Assembly: GCA_023052935.1 (NCBI GenBank)
Contig: CM041294.1
Location: forward strand, 27,082,641-27,146,640
Length of the DNA stretch: 64,000 bases
Direction: 5' to 3'
Source: Piezodorus guildinii
Lineage: Eukaryota; Arthropoda; Insecta; Hemiptera; Pentatomidae
Shown: positions 11,187-20,612 of the stretch, in pieces
Numbering within the stretch: the first letter of the stretch is position 1
Layout: each line of letters starts with the position of its first letter
The notes under the pieces: generated by a model
What the model was told of the DNA's origin: nothing
What the model saw: only the letters and a program-made list of their open reading frames with translations
The model's database searches: none
Translations under genes and position numbers: made by a program

Positions 11187-14100
11187 TCAAATAAGCTTGT
11201 AAAAATCCATTTGAGAGAGGAGACACATTAATTCATCAATCCTTTTTCCATTGTTTCCTAAAGCATTTGCGACGTTGCTTGGTATTCTATTTTTGTTCAG
11301 CTGCCTGATGTAGAAGGAACATTCTTCAAAAATATGAGCTATGGTCAAGGTTTCCCTACAATGCTTGCATCTTGGGGGCAATTCTTTCGATATTATGTGC
11401 CCATGCGTTAGCCGTGTGTGTCCGATTTTCAGGCGGGCCAGGACCACCTCTTCTCTACGGTCGGTGCGACTTGAGGTTTTCCAAGGTTTTACCTCTTTCT
11501 TAATCTCTTTGAGCTTACTTGGATAGCTGTTGTTCCAAGTTTCTTCCCATTTCTTCAATACATTTTCCATTAGTGGACGTGCTAGCTCTGATGGTGTCAG
11601 TAGTGTCCTACCACGACCTGGGAGTGTAAGGGCTTCTTTGGCAGCCTTATCTGCCATTTCGTTTCCTATTATCTCCATATGGCCTGGTATCCACACATAA
11701 TGGATTCTTTTTCCTTCTTCAGCGAATAATTTGGTTAATTCTAGGATTCTTAAAATTCTTGGATGGTTGAAATACATATTCGCTAGTGCTTTTAGAGCGC
11801 TTAATGAGTCTGAGGCTATGGTTATATTCTCTATAGAGAGTGTTCTGGAATAATCCAGAGTCATTGCGATCGCATTCACTTCAGCTGTGTAGACGGAGCA
11901 AAACTGATGTAGCTTCGTCTTGTAGGTGCAATCTGATGTGACAAAAGCTGAGCCAGTGGCTGAGTCCGACTTTGAACCATCTGTGAAAATTAATTTGTGG
12001 CTAGGCAATGTGCTGATGATCTTCTCAAAACGGTCTTTGAAATTTATTGATTTGGAATTTTCTTTAGTATATTTCGCCAATTGAAGATATAAATAAGGTT
12101 TTTGGAATGTCAATGGTGGTGTCTTGTTTTTTACTGCATTTATATTTATTAATTTTAACTTGTTAACTACGGATGATATTCTTTCTGCTAGTGGTAAGGT
12201 TGGGTTAGCTTTTAGTTGAAATCTCGCTGAGTATTTAGGTTTGAAGATGTATCCGTGAACAGGATGGGTAGTTTGTGTGAATAATTTGGTGATGTAGTTG
12301 ATGGCCAGTTTATCACGTCTGTAATATAATGGTGGTAAGCCAGATTCTGCGCAAAGACTTAGTGAAGGACTTGTCCTGAAAGCTCCTATGGCAATGCGTA
12401 TGCCTGCATGGTGTACTGCATCGAGTTTAGCCAGATTGTCCCTTTTTGCAGAACCAAAGACAAAACACCCATACTCCATCTTTGAACTTATTATTGATAG
12501 GTATACTTTGAGTAAAGTAGTGCGATCTGCACCCCAACTTGTTCCAGTTAAGATTTTCAGTATATTGAGCTTTTTTGTACATTTTTCTTTTAAAGATTTT
12601 ATGTGATTCTCCCACGTTAGGCGTCTATCAAATTCTAAACCTAAGAATCTACAACTATTTATGTATGGAAGAGGAACGTTGTTGAGCAAGAGATCTGGCA
12701 GGTCCGGGTAATGTCTTCTTCTACTGAAATATAAGCATTTTGTTTTCTCTGCTGAGAACTTTGATCCTGAGTTTTGTGACCAATCACTAACTCGATTAAG
12801 TGACGCTTGTAGCTTCTCTTTTATAGACTGCAAATCTTTGGAGCGACAAAAGATTGCCAGATCGTCAACAAACAGCATTGGTTTGACTCCTCGTGGTAAA
12901 TTGGTTGCAAGGTCACTGATTGCGAGGGTGAAAAGGGTTGTACTAAGAACGCAACCTTGTGGGACTCCATTTCTTTGTTCATGGGACATGGACGATGTAT
13001 TTCCAATTCGAACTTTGAAATAGCGATGGCCAAGAAATTTTTGAATAAAGTTCGGCATGTTCCCACGGAATCCTAATGACATTAATTTATCCAGAATTGT
13101 AGTAGTATTTGTTTTATCAAATGCTTTGTACATATCAAAGAAAATAGCTATGGCTTGTTCATTCCGAATAAAGGTGTATTGGAGCTCCGCTTCCATTTGA
13201 ACTAAATGATCAATTGTAGATCTACCTTTACGGAATCCACACTGGAAGTTTTGAATGTGATGGTTGGTTTCCAAAATCCAGGTAAGTCTTTTATTTACCA
13301 TGCGCTCGAAAACTTTGCACAGGCAACCCGTTAAGAAAATTGGTCTGTACCTAGAGGGGTATCTCTTATCTTGACCATTTTTCAAAATTGGAATAACTTC
13401 TGAATGGAGCCAAAAACTAGCAAAAACGCCAGTCTGCCAAATGTGATTGTAATAGTTTAGGAGCCAGGTCAATGTGTTGTTTGGTAGGTGTTGTATCATA
13501 GAATAATGGATATTATCAGGCCCTGGTGAAGAACCCTTAACACTTTTTAATACAGTCTGAACTTCCCACATCGTGAATGGCATATTGTACACCAAGTTTG
13601 TATCGGAGGTTGAGAAGTCAAAATTCTCTGAACGTTCGCTGGCTGTGGGTTCATTGTATATTTCTGAATAGTAGGAAGCAAAATTATTTCCTACTACTTC
13701 GGGATCATCACACAATTTCCCATCGATTAATAACGTGTATCCAGTGGGAGAGCTTACTCCTTTGATCTTTCTAATTTTATCCCAAACTACATTAGCTGGT
13801 GTTGAAGAATTAATAGATTCTACAAAGGATTTCCACGATTCTTTTTTACTGCAGTTCAATGTTCTTCTGCATATTGACCTTTGTTTTTTGTATTCAATAA
13901 AGTTTGCAGGATTCGTATTTTTTCTAAATTTATGTAGAGCTTTTCTTCTATTTTTTATCGCTTCTTTGCAGTCTTTATTGAACCAAGGTACAGATGGTCG
14001 TTTGGAAAATCCTTTGGTTTTGGGTATCGAAGATTCAGCGGCCAAAAGAATTACTTCTGTTATGGCTTGGCATCCTCTATCAATGTCTAGATTATTTGCT

Positions 14101-14840
14101 GATTCAAGAGGGGGGTTTGCTAAAGAGGAGAAGTTTGTCCAATCCGCTTTTTCAGTAATCCATCTTGACTTTCTTTTATATGCATATGATGTATTCAATA
14201 GTTTCAATTTTATAGGAAAGTGGTCGCTGCCATAAAGTTCCGGTAGTACTGTCCAGTCTATGGTGTGGTATAGAGAGGGGCTGCATAGGGAGAGGTGAAT
14301 TGCTGAAAAGGTGCCGTAGGTGGAGCTCAAGAAGGTTGGCTCTCCTGTGTTTAAAGTGAGAAGATTAGTTGAATTTATAAAGCTTTCGATCATTCGGCCT
14401 CGTCCATTAATATCTTTACATCCCCAAAGTGGATTGTGGCCATTGAAGTCGCCGGTATATATGACAGGTTTAGGAAGCTGTTGGTGGATATGGATAAGAT
14501 GTTCCATCTTTATTGCATTATCCTGAGGAAGATATATATTACAAAGTGTAAAACTGGTGCCCAAGTTAACTGTGGCAGCTACAACTTGAAGTGGTGAATC
14601 TAATTCTATAAGTTTTGAATATAGCGTTTCCTTAACAGCAAGAGCAACTCCTCTAAAAGCGCGGTCACTATTATCATTGTCTTTTCTAAATATTTCAAAG
14701 CCTTTTATCGTAAATTTGTCTGAGGGTTTTAAGTGAGTTTCTTGGAGGCATATACAGACCGGATCTATGTCTCTAAGAATTATTTTTAAGTCGTTGTAAT
14801 CTACTTTAACTCCATTACAGTTCCACTGAAGTAGGGTCAT
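11187..14840 (-). CDS. I-clade LINE ORF2: endonuclease-RT-RNase H
   Basis: 1217 residues. The protein nicks target DNA and copies element RNA at the nick. An APE-like endonuclease fills about residues 1-215: N7 region WNCNG, QETHL (E34), TGDFNGHN (D131, N133), SDH (205-207). Reverse transcriptase spans about 430-800: GSSPGPDNI, IFFDMYKAFD (first catalytic Asp), NGVPQGCVLS, and FVDD at 657-660. RNase H spans about 948-1070: FTDGSK (D954), YTAEVNA (E987), ASDSLSA (D1011), GNEMAD. A C-terminal zinc motif C1158-C1161-H1169-C1174 follows. Oddity: the endonuclease motif normally written S-x-I-D-L reads SAIHLSL, with His at about 182 where the family has Asp; the codon CAC is one base from GAC. Otherwise it is intact and of normal length. 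Confidence 0.95.
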   Translation of the reverse strand: MTLLQWNCNGVKVDYNDLKIILRDIDPVCICLQETHLKPSDKFTIKGFEIFRKDNDNSDRAFRGVALAVKETLYSKLIELDSPLQVVAATVNLGTSFTLCNIYLPQDNAIKMEHLIHIHQQLPKPVIYTGDFNGHNPLWGCKDINGRGRMIESFINSTNLLTLNTGEPTFLSSTYGTFSAIHLSLCSPSLYHTIDWTVLPELYGSDHFPIKLKLLNTSYAYKRKSRWITEKADWTNFSSLANPPLESANNLDIDRGCQAITEVILLAAESSIPKTKGFSKRPSVPWFNKDCKEAIKNRRKALHKFRKNTNPANFIEYKKQRSICRRTLNCSKKESWKSFVESINSSTPANVVWDKIRKIKGVSSPTGYTLLIDGKLCDDPEVVGNNFASYYSEIYNEPTASERSENFDFSTSDTNLVYNMPFTMWEVQTVLKSVKGSSPGPDNIHYSMIQHLPNNTLTWLLNYYNHIWQTGVFASFWLHSEVIPILKNGQDKRYPSRYRPIFLTGCLCKVFERMVNKRLTWILETNHHIQNFQCGFRKGRSTIDHLVQMEAELQYTFIRNEQAIAIFFDMYKAFDKTNTTTILDKLMSLGFRGNMPNFIQKFLGHRYFKVRIGNTSSMSHEQRNGVPQGCVLSTTLFTLAISDLATNLPRGVKPMLFVDDLAIFCRSKDLQSIKEKLQASLNRVSDWSQNSGSKFSAEKTKCLYFSRRRHYPDLPDLLLNNVPLPYINSCRFLGLEFDRRLTWENHIKSLKEKCTKKLNILKILTGTSWGADRTTLLKVYLSIISSKMEYGCFVFGSAKRDNLAKLDAVHHAGIRIAIGAFRTSPSLSLCAESGLPPLYYRRDKLAINYITKLFTQTTHPVHGYIFKPKYSARFQLKANPTLPLAERISSVVNKLKLININAVKNKTPPLTFQKPYLYLQLAKYTKENSKSINFKDRFEKIISTLPSHKLIFTDGSKSDSATGSAFVTSDCTYKTKLHQFCSVYTAEVNAIAMTLDYSRTLSIENITIASDSLSALKALANMYFNHPRILRILELTKLFAEEGKRIHYVWIPGHMEIIGNEMADKAAKEALTLPGRGRTLLTPSELARPLMENVLKKWEETWNNSYPSKLKEIKKEVKPWKTSSRTDRREEVVLARLKIGHTRLTHGHIISKELPPRCKHCRETLTIAHIFEECSFYIRQLNKNRIPSNVANALGNNGKRIDELMCLLSQMDFYKLI

Positions 14841-14961
14841 AGTTATTCATAAAGAGGGGTGAAGTATATGTACAGTAGAATACGTGTGGTAAGACCAAAA
14901 CTGAGTGAAAAATTAAAAATATATGTATATCCGGATCTTGTCATTGGCTTTATTTTTTTAT

Positions 14962-16371
14962 TTATTTAGGGTTAGATTGACTCTTCTTGTTACCTTTTTT
15001 GTATGATATTTTTTTATATTGTTGAACGTCAGCTGTATCGTCACACAAAGTTTTTTCTACGGTATCTTCATCAGAGATTGTAGAAGTTAGGGATTGAGCA
15101 ATAGGAGGCTCAAGAGAAGGTGTGAGTTTTCTTTCGGTCCTTGTAACACTTCTAGTCCGAACAGGCACTTGATTCGGAATGGGCGTAAGAGGGTTGGTAG
15201 AGTCGAGAGGAGTGGGTAGGTCAGGAATTGAAAAAGTAGGAGAGGGTGTGGTGGAGGTATCAAAAGTGAGAGAAGAAGGGTTAACGCTGTTGGACAGTAA
15301 GGAAGATGGTTGGGGTGTAGGGAGAGGAAGAGTTATTGAGGGCAGGGTAGAGGCAATATCTTTATCCGCTGCGATAGATTTTGTAATAGGTATTTTATCC
15401 GTTTGGGTACTAACCTCAGGTGAGTTTTCATCTGCATGTCCAGATGAAGGTAGAAGATTAACCTGTACTCCTATTTCTTTTGTTGCGATTAGTTTGATGT
15501 TTTTCCTAGCAACTTCTGCAAAAGATTTGCTGGAAACTGTTGGACTTCTCTCCTTGTAAATCTCTTTGGCCTCATTAAATGATATTTTTAATGACGTTTG
15601 TATATTTTTTATCTCCTTATGTAACAAAAATTCCCGACAATTACGACTCAGCGCATTGTGTGGGCCTCCACAATTAACACATTTTGGAGCCAAACCGCAC
15701 TTTATATTTTCTCCAAGTTTGACCTGCCCGCACTGAATGCAAACGGCTGCTTTTTTACAGGCTGATGTTGGGTGAGAAAAGCCGAGACATTGGAAGCATC
15801 GCATCGGGTTAGAAATGTAGGGCTGGACCTTGATTATCTCATATCCAATTTGTATAGTTTCTGGTGGATTAGGCGTAGGGAATGTGACAATATACGAGTT
15901 AGTTTTAATTTCTTTTCCGTCTTTTTTAATTTTAATTCTTACAATGTTTGTTATCACCAATGCTAATTCTTGCATGATTTCTTCTATTTTAAGATATTGA
16001 AAGTCAAAGCACCTAATGACACCTTTGGAGTAGTTTAACGTTTTATGAGGTACGACTTGAATCGGGAATTGTCCTCCAAAATCCTTACATCTTAATAAAA
16101 CTTCGGATTGTTGTCCTCTTGCTGTCTCTACCAATAGAGAGCCGTCTCTCAATTTCTTTACTTTTTTTACATCTCCAACTTGTCCTGAGATGAACTTGTT
16201 TATAAAAAAAGGTGAAATTTTCTGGAAACTGTCCTGGTCTGTTCTTTTAATTATTAAGTATGTCGGATTTTTGTTAATGTTAGATTCAGCAATGGTTTTT
16301 TCGGTTGGAATCGGAACTCGGGGTCGAGAACGTTTCGTGGTGGGAATGGGGTCTGCTGATTGTTCTCCCAT
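14962..16371 (-). CDS. I-clade LINE ORF1: gag-like nucleic-acid-binding protein
   Basis: 469 residues, upstream of ORF2 in the same element and in a different frame. ORF1 proteins of this clade bind element RNA and form the ribonucleoprotein. Seen here: a basic N-terminus, a folded middle region (about 35-190), then zinc knuckles beginning RCFQCLGFSHPTSAC (residues 192-205, C-x2-C-x4-H-x4-C), a degenerate second cluster CIQCGQ...KC, and a third CVNCGGPHNALSRNC (231-245). After this comes a long Ser/Pro/Thr-rich tail (about 310-435) and a lysine-rich end. Three knuckles in this order are typical of insect I/jockey ORF1. The start is the first in-frame ATG after the 5' UTR. No frameshift or stop. 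Confidence 0.9.
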   Translation of the reverse strand: MGEQSADPIPTTKRSRPRVPIPTEKTIAESNINKNPTYLIIKRTDQDSFQKISPFFINKFISGQVGDVKKVKKLRDGSLLVETARGQQSEVLLRCKDFGGQFPIQVVPHKTLNYSKGVIRCFDFQYLKIEEIMQELALVITNIVRIKIKKDGKEIKTNSYIVTFPTPNPPETIQIGYEIIKVQPYISNPMRCFQCLGFSHPTSACKKAAVCIQCGQVKLGENIKCGLAPKCVNCGGPHNALSRNCREFLLHKEIKNIQTSLKISFNEAKEIYKERSPTVSSKSFAEVARKNIKLIATKEIGVQVNLLPSSGHADENSPEVSTQTDKIPITKSIAADKDIASTLPSITLPLPTPQPSSLLSNSVNPSSLTFDTSTTPSPTFSIPDLPTPLDSTNPLTPIPNQVPVRTRSVTRTERKLTPSLEPPIAQSLTSTISDEDTVEKTLCDDTADVQQYKKISYKKGNKKSQSNPK

Positions 16372-17041
16372 TTTTATAATTTATTGAAAGGGAAAAAAAT
16401 TATATTGAAATTATAAAAGATAGTAAAATTAACGCAAATTGATATATGTAAAGTAAAAGCCACTAAATATGTACAAATGGATAAAATACAACAATAAATC
16501 AAAAAGAAAAATATTAATTATTTAAACAAGATAAGAAAATAAAAGTAATCCAAGAAACAAATATTACACCTGTTTGTAGATGAAGAACAACAAAAAATTA
16601 ATGAGAATTATCAAGAGATATATTTATATTTAAAAAGAAAAGAAAAGTGATAGAATTCAAGAGAACACTTAAAGTCACTGATTATATTACTACTAAAAAA
16701 AAAAAAAAATAAAATAAAATAAAAATAAATACTACTAACTAATATAGAGTTAAACCAGAAAGGGAAATTAACCTAATTAAAGTAACAAATTTAATATTAT
16801 AAAAATAAAAATTTATTTATATTAAAATAAGTTAATATTAAAGAAATAAAATAATTAAACTATAAAATTATGAATATAAATAAAAATTAATCAAACTAGA
16901 AGGTTTTGGCTTATCTGGTGCCGGAAAGCGTCCTTTGTCGGCCTAGCTTCAGAAGAATGTTGTTTTCTCACTATCAAAGATGCCGCAATTTCAAAGAACG
17001 TACACCGCGATCTGAACTCTACCACGGTTGACACAAGACTG
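16372..17041 (-). other. 5' UTR of I-type LINE
   Basis: AT-rich leader between the target duplication and ORF1. The first ~130 bases (17041-16910) are GC-richer and probably hold the promoter. The remainder is A-rich in both strands, with an A run at 16697-16710. Confidence 0.75.
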
Positions 17042-17042
17042 A
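17009..17042 (-). promoter_or_regulatory. Internal LINE promoter: initiator plus DPE
   Basis: On the minus strand TCAGTC spans the LINE/host boundary (17042-17037; the T is host) and fits the insect initiator TCAKTY, with A+1 at 17040. AGATC occupies +28 to +32 (17013-17009), fitting the downstream promoter element RGWYV at its required spacing. TATA-less initiator + DPE promoters are the known arrangement for jockey and I elements. Confidence 0.75.
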
Positions 17043-17054
17043 ATCGATAGCGGT

Positions 17055-17721
17055 ATACTGATTATAAATACATTTCATGCTACTACTGGACGTATGGATA
17101 TGTTATGTTTCTTTGTAGCAAGTTAACAGCAATACTAATAATAAGGTAGTCTTATAAATAAATATATTTATTTAATCTATACAAATTATTTTACGATTTG
17201 AAACTAAATATCATTTGTTCAATATATTTTTGTTGTATTTTATATTTTAAAAATACAAAAAAAACAAAACGCTCCAAATTATTACCAAATGGTTTATTAC
17301 TTGTAAATAACTATAATAGGGTTCAACTGCTAATAAAGGCATTCAACTAATGAAAAGCAAAAAAAAAATTTCACCTACTACAAATTTCAAAAACCTATAT
17401 CTCGGTTTCAAAACCGATTTAAATGATTGTTTTTTTTTTTTAAGTTGAACACGTAACTAACTACCTATGGAAAAGCACAATGAATTTTGTATTTTATATG
17501 TTTATTGATTTGAACAATAGACGAACGGATTTTTTATTTTTTTATTTTTATTTTATTTTTTTTTTTTTTTTTTATTTTTTTTTTTTTTTTTATTTTTTTT
17601 TTTTTTCTTGGCCTTTCCTGATTCTAGAACTTTCTACATAGTTTTCTTTATCTTTGAAAGTAACTGAATTATGGGCGTATGTATCGATATTATTTCAATT
17701 TTTTTTTTAATCGATAGCGGT
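17055..17721. repeat. Direct repeat unit, right copy
   Basis: Partner of 10180-10704. It ends with a further AATCGATAGCGGT at 17709-17721, followed again by ATACTGATTA, the start of the unit; this implies at least part of a third copy. A T-rich expansion lies at 17530-17617. Confidence 0.8.
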
Positions 17722-18989
17722 ATACTGATTATCAAACTCTATATAATGTTTTCTCTACATTTAGAAAATAACGCAGTTGTAAACGTATATAAAGGTAAGA
17801 TTCCATTTTTTTTTTCTTTGTTATTAACTGAGTTATTAAATTAAATCATTTTTATTATGCCTTCATTTAATAAAAATAAGCTGAATGTCAGGATCATCGT
17901 TGGATGCCATACTATTTTTTTGCTAGATGTAAAAAAAAAAAAGATCCAGTATTTTCGGGGTAAAGCCGCGGACGGCGGACTAACAAAATTTTTTTAAAGG
18001 GAGAGGGGTCCTTTTTGTCAATGTCAATTGCAAAGGTTCATTATTGAAAAAATAAACCTATAGGTAAATTGTTACAAATTACATTTTTAAAAAATAAGAG
18101 AGGGAAATATAATAAAATGAAATCTTTGGGGTATCTCTTAAATTCTGTACTAAATGTTGATAAAGAATTGCTTAATGCTCTTAAGATTTGTTTTATTTTT
18201 AAGGAAGATACCATATTTTTTCTGTTGTTACTTCCTTTTCTTTTTCCTTTCCTTCTTTCCTGCTACTGACAGAATATGGCGTGGATCTTTACGCACTTTG
18301 CATAATTCACATTGCTGTCCTTTCAATGCGTATTATTGTTAAAAAATTTTCTGTGCAACCGTGATTACTTCGCAGCCTTACTAAATGTCCATGTCCAGAC
18401 AACGCATGGTATCAGACTCACTGTTTGTTTTGCTATGTAATCATCATTTATTTTGAAATGTGACTCCACCTCACACCACTTTTGGCTTAACATAATTAGG
18501 GTTTAATAAAGCACTCACATTACGTATTTTAAATTTTAAGCTCTTGTTGAATTTATTAAAAATCATAATTAATTATTTATATATTAACGAATTACACTGG
18601 ATTGTTTAGTCCTCGGGCATTCGTAAAATATTTAAGCAAGTTAGATGTCTCCGTAATATATTAAACATCTTATAACAAACTTATTTTATTGTTATATGTC
18701 ATTATTTTAGCCTTTTGATTAGTTACTGCTAAATCAAAATATTTTCTGCTTAACGATTAAAATATCTTCTGAAACTCGGTTTATAAAAACCTATGAGGTT
18801 GTAAATACTGACAGTAAAGAGTCTTGGTTTCAGTAATTTTGTTAGTACAAACTATTCCTTGACCATCGGTTGTTCAGGAAGGTGAGACGGATTTTCATAA
18901 AAATGAACGTTTAGAATTCAAATATGTCAAAAGATATAGGAGAAACTTTAAAAAAAAACTAAAAACAATAAAAGTACAATATATATCCT
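17722..18989. other. AT-rich non-coding, repeat-like
   Basis: 17722-18060 continues the degenerate repeat seen at the left edge of the window. 18838-18890 (GTTAGTAC..ATTCCTTGAC.ATCGGTTGTT) matches part of the arms of the inverted repeat at 19.5-22.4 kb. No gene recognised; the short ORFs at 18069-18342 are low-complexity. Confidence 0.45.
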
Positions 18990-19202
18990 TCTCTCCCGCA
19001 GGTGGTGATAGGATTTTTTATGGGAGTAAAAAATCCTTAGTTATGCCGTCCTTCGGAAGGGCGTTAAAAGTTGGTCCCGAGCCTGTGCGATGTCAGGTAC
19101 TCGGTAAAGATCCCTATCCTAATAAAACCTGGATAGGCCAAATTTAGGACTCCCATTGTAGTATCGTCCGATTAGCCACAGTAGCATAAAAAGACGTTAA
19201 AT
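18990..19202 (+). repeat. SINE-2, 5'-truncated copy
   Basis: It shares with 52213-52480 the ordered phrases CTTAGTTATGCCGTCCT, GAGCCTGTGCGATG.CAGGTA, ATCCTAAT.AA and CCCA.TGTAG.ATCGTCC.AT, ending CATAAA. The tRNA-like head present at 52 kb is mostly missing here. Confidence 0.75.
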
Positions 19203-19504
19203 GAATAAACAAAATATATCCTTCTCTAAAATATGAATACAACAGCCCTTGTCTTCCATAATATTTAATAACCAAATAAATGCAATTTTGGTAATGCCAA
19301 AATATTAGATAGATCACAATATAAAGAATATAAAGTGGATATAAAGAAAAACTGGAAGGTATAAGCAAAAATATTAACAAAATCCTAAATTATAAAACTA
19401 ATACCTAGAAACACACTACACAGACATAATAAACAAAGTAAATTTATAATAGAAAATGCAAGATATTATTCAAAATTTTGAATTAAAAAATCAGAAAACA
19501 ATAT
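19203..19504. other. Non-coding spacer
   Basis: AT-rich, no recognisable feature; the 78-codon minus ORF is hydrophobic low-complexity. Confidence 0.4.
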
Positions 19505-19679
19505 TGAACCAGAAAAAAAAACCTTGTGGAAAAGTTTTGTTTAAACGACTTCTAATATTTACGCCATTGTGGCTCTCCATATCGTTAATAAACACAAAGC
19601 AATTAACACAATTCCTTAACAATGAACGTTGATGTTCATTAAAGCGACTGAACCTTTGACTTGTGGTCAGGTCTTTTTT

Positions 19680-19803
19680 ACTTTCACTTACTATATATAG
19701 TAAGGGAAAGTATTGCGATCGTGAAAATTTTCGAATTCCAGTTTTCAACGGAAATACACGTTTTAGGGTCCCCTGAGTCCAAATAACCATGTCCTGCAAA
19801 AAG

Positions 19804-19863
<60 letters not shown>

Positions 19864-20612
19864 CAACTCCCGGGAGGAAACGGTAAGTCCTATGAAACTG
19901 AAATTTCATATTTAAGACAACTATACGCCCGAGACTTGACAAAACTTTTTTCATCAAAATGAGCTTACCAGAAGAGGCACTTTATACCATGCATTTTGCA
20001 CCTTTTTTCGATTTTCTCAAAAACGGTTACGACGATTTTGATTAAAATCGCTATATCGGTGTAAAATTTAATGGGCTTTAATATCATGTAGGTTTTATTT
20101 GGATAAAAATGGTCTGTCAGGGCTTAAATGCCAATATTTTAAATTTTCTTCCCCTAAAGTACCTTTTATTTTGTATATTCAATAATAATAACTAGATTAT
20201 CTTGTTAACGCTGATGAAAAACTGGTAAATATATAAATTGAATAAATTCGATACCTAACTAAAGGAGAAAACAGAAAAAATATTTTTTTAATGCAATTTT
20301 TCATTTTTGAACATAAGAGCAGTAATATACATGTATGATATACCGTTGGAAAGCTAAAGATTTTAGAAAAAATATCATCTCATACTCAAGCTTTTAGAAG
20401 TTAATGGAGAGTGATGAAAAGAAGATAAAACTAACTGATTATTTAAGATAATAATATAATAGATTTTTTAATAAAATACATGTTTCTATATAAATTCAAT
20501 TTGATTAATTCCTTAATAATTTCACGTATTTTTATCTCTAACTGTATTTCAAAATTCTTTCATTGATATTAAAAATGGAGGTAAGTGAAAGTCGTGTGTT
20601 GCCCGCACCAGA
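19680..20612 (+). mobile_element. Family A dispersed repeat, copy 3 (reference copy)
   Basis: The best-preserved copy. 5': ACTTTCACTTACTATATATA then GTAAGGGAAAGT, a near-perfect 32-bp palindrome. Internal: GTCCTGCAAAAAGGTCTGTG and a long (GT)n run at 19803-19862, then CTATACGCCCGAGAC. 3': GGAGGTAAGTGAAAGT then CGTGTGTTGCCCGCACCAGA. The 12-base ACTTTCACTTAC and GTAAGTGAAAGT are inverted, but at the 3' side the motif lies about 20 bases inside the end. No ORF beyond translation of the microsatellite. Confidence 0.9.
19803..19862 (+). repeat. (GT)n microsatellite inside family A
   Basis: About 30 GT units. The same internal position carries GT/CA runs in copies 2, 5 and 8 and a degenerate tract in copies 1 and 6. 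Confidence 0.95.

Larger units (their letters stand above)
10705..17041 (-). mobile_element. Full-length I-clade non-LTR retrotransposon
   Basis: About 6.3 kb on the minus strand: a 0.67-kb 5' UTR, ORF1 (16371-14962), a 121-base gap, ORF2 (14840-11187), and an AT-rich 3' UTR ending in an A-rich tail (sense AAAAACAAACAAAAAAAA, near 10705-10725). It is bounded by the 13-bp duplication AATCGATAGCGGT at 10692-10704 and 17042-17054, which fixes both ends and shows a complete 5' end. RNase H downstream of RT places it in the I group rather than the jockey clade. Both ORFs are uninterrupted, so it is a young copy. Confidence 0.92.

Noticed and set aside
13735..14235. 166-codon plus-strand ORF and others opposite the I-type LINE
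   Set aside because: Antisense to ORF2, with no recognisable motif.
19684..19957. His/Thr-repeat ORFs
   Set aside because: They are translations of the (GT)n microsatellite of family A copy 3.
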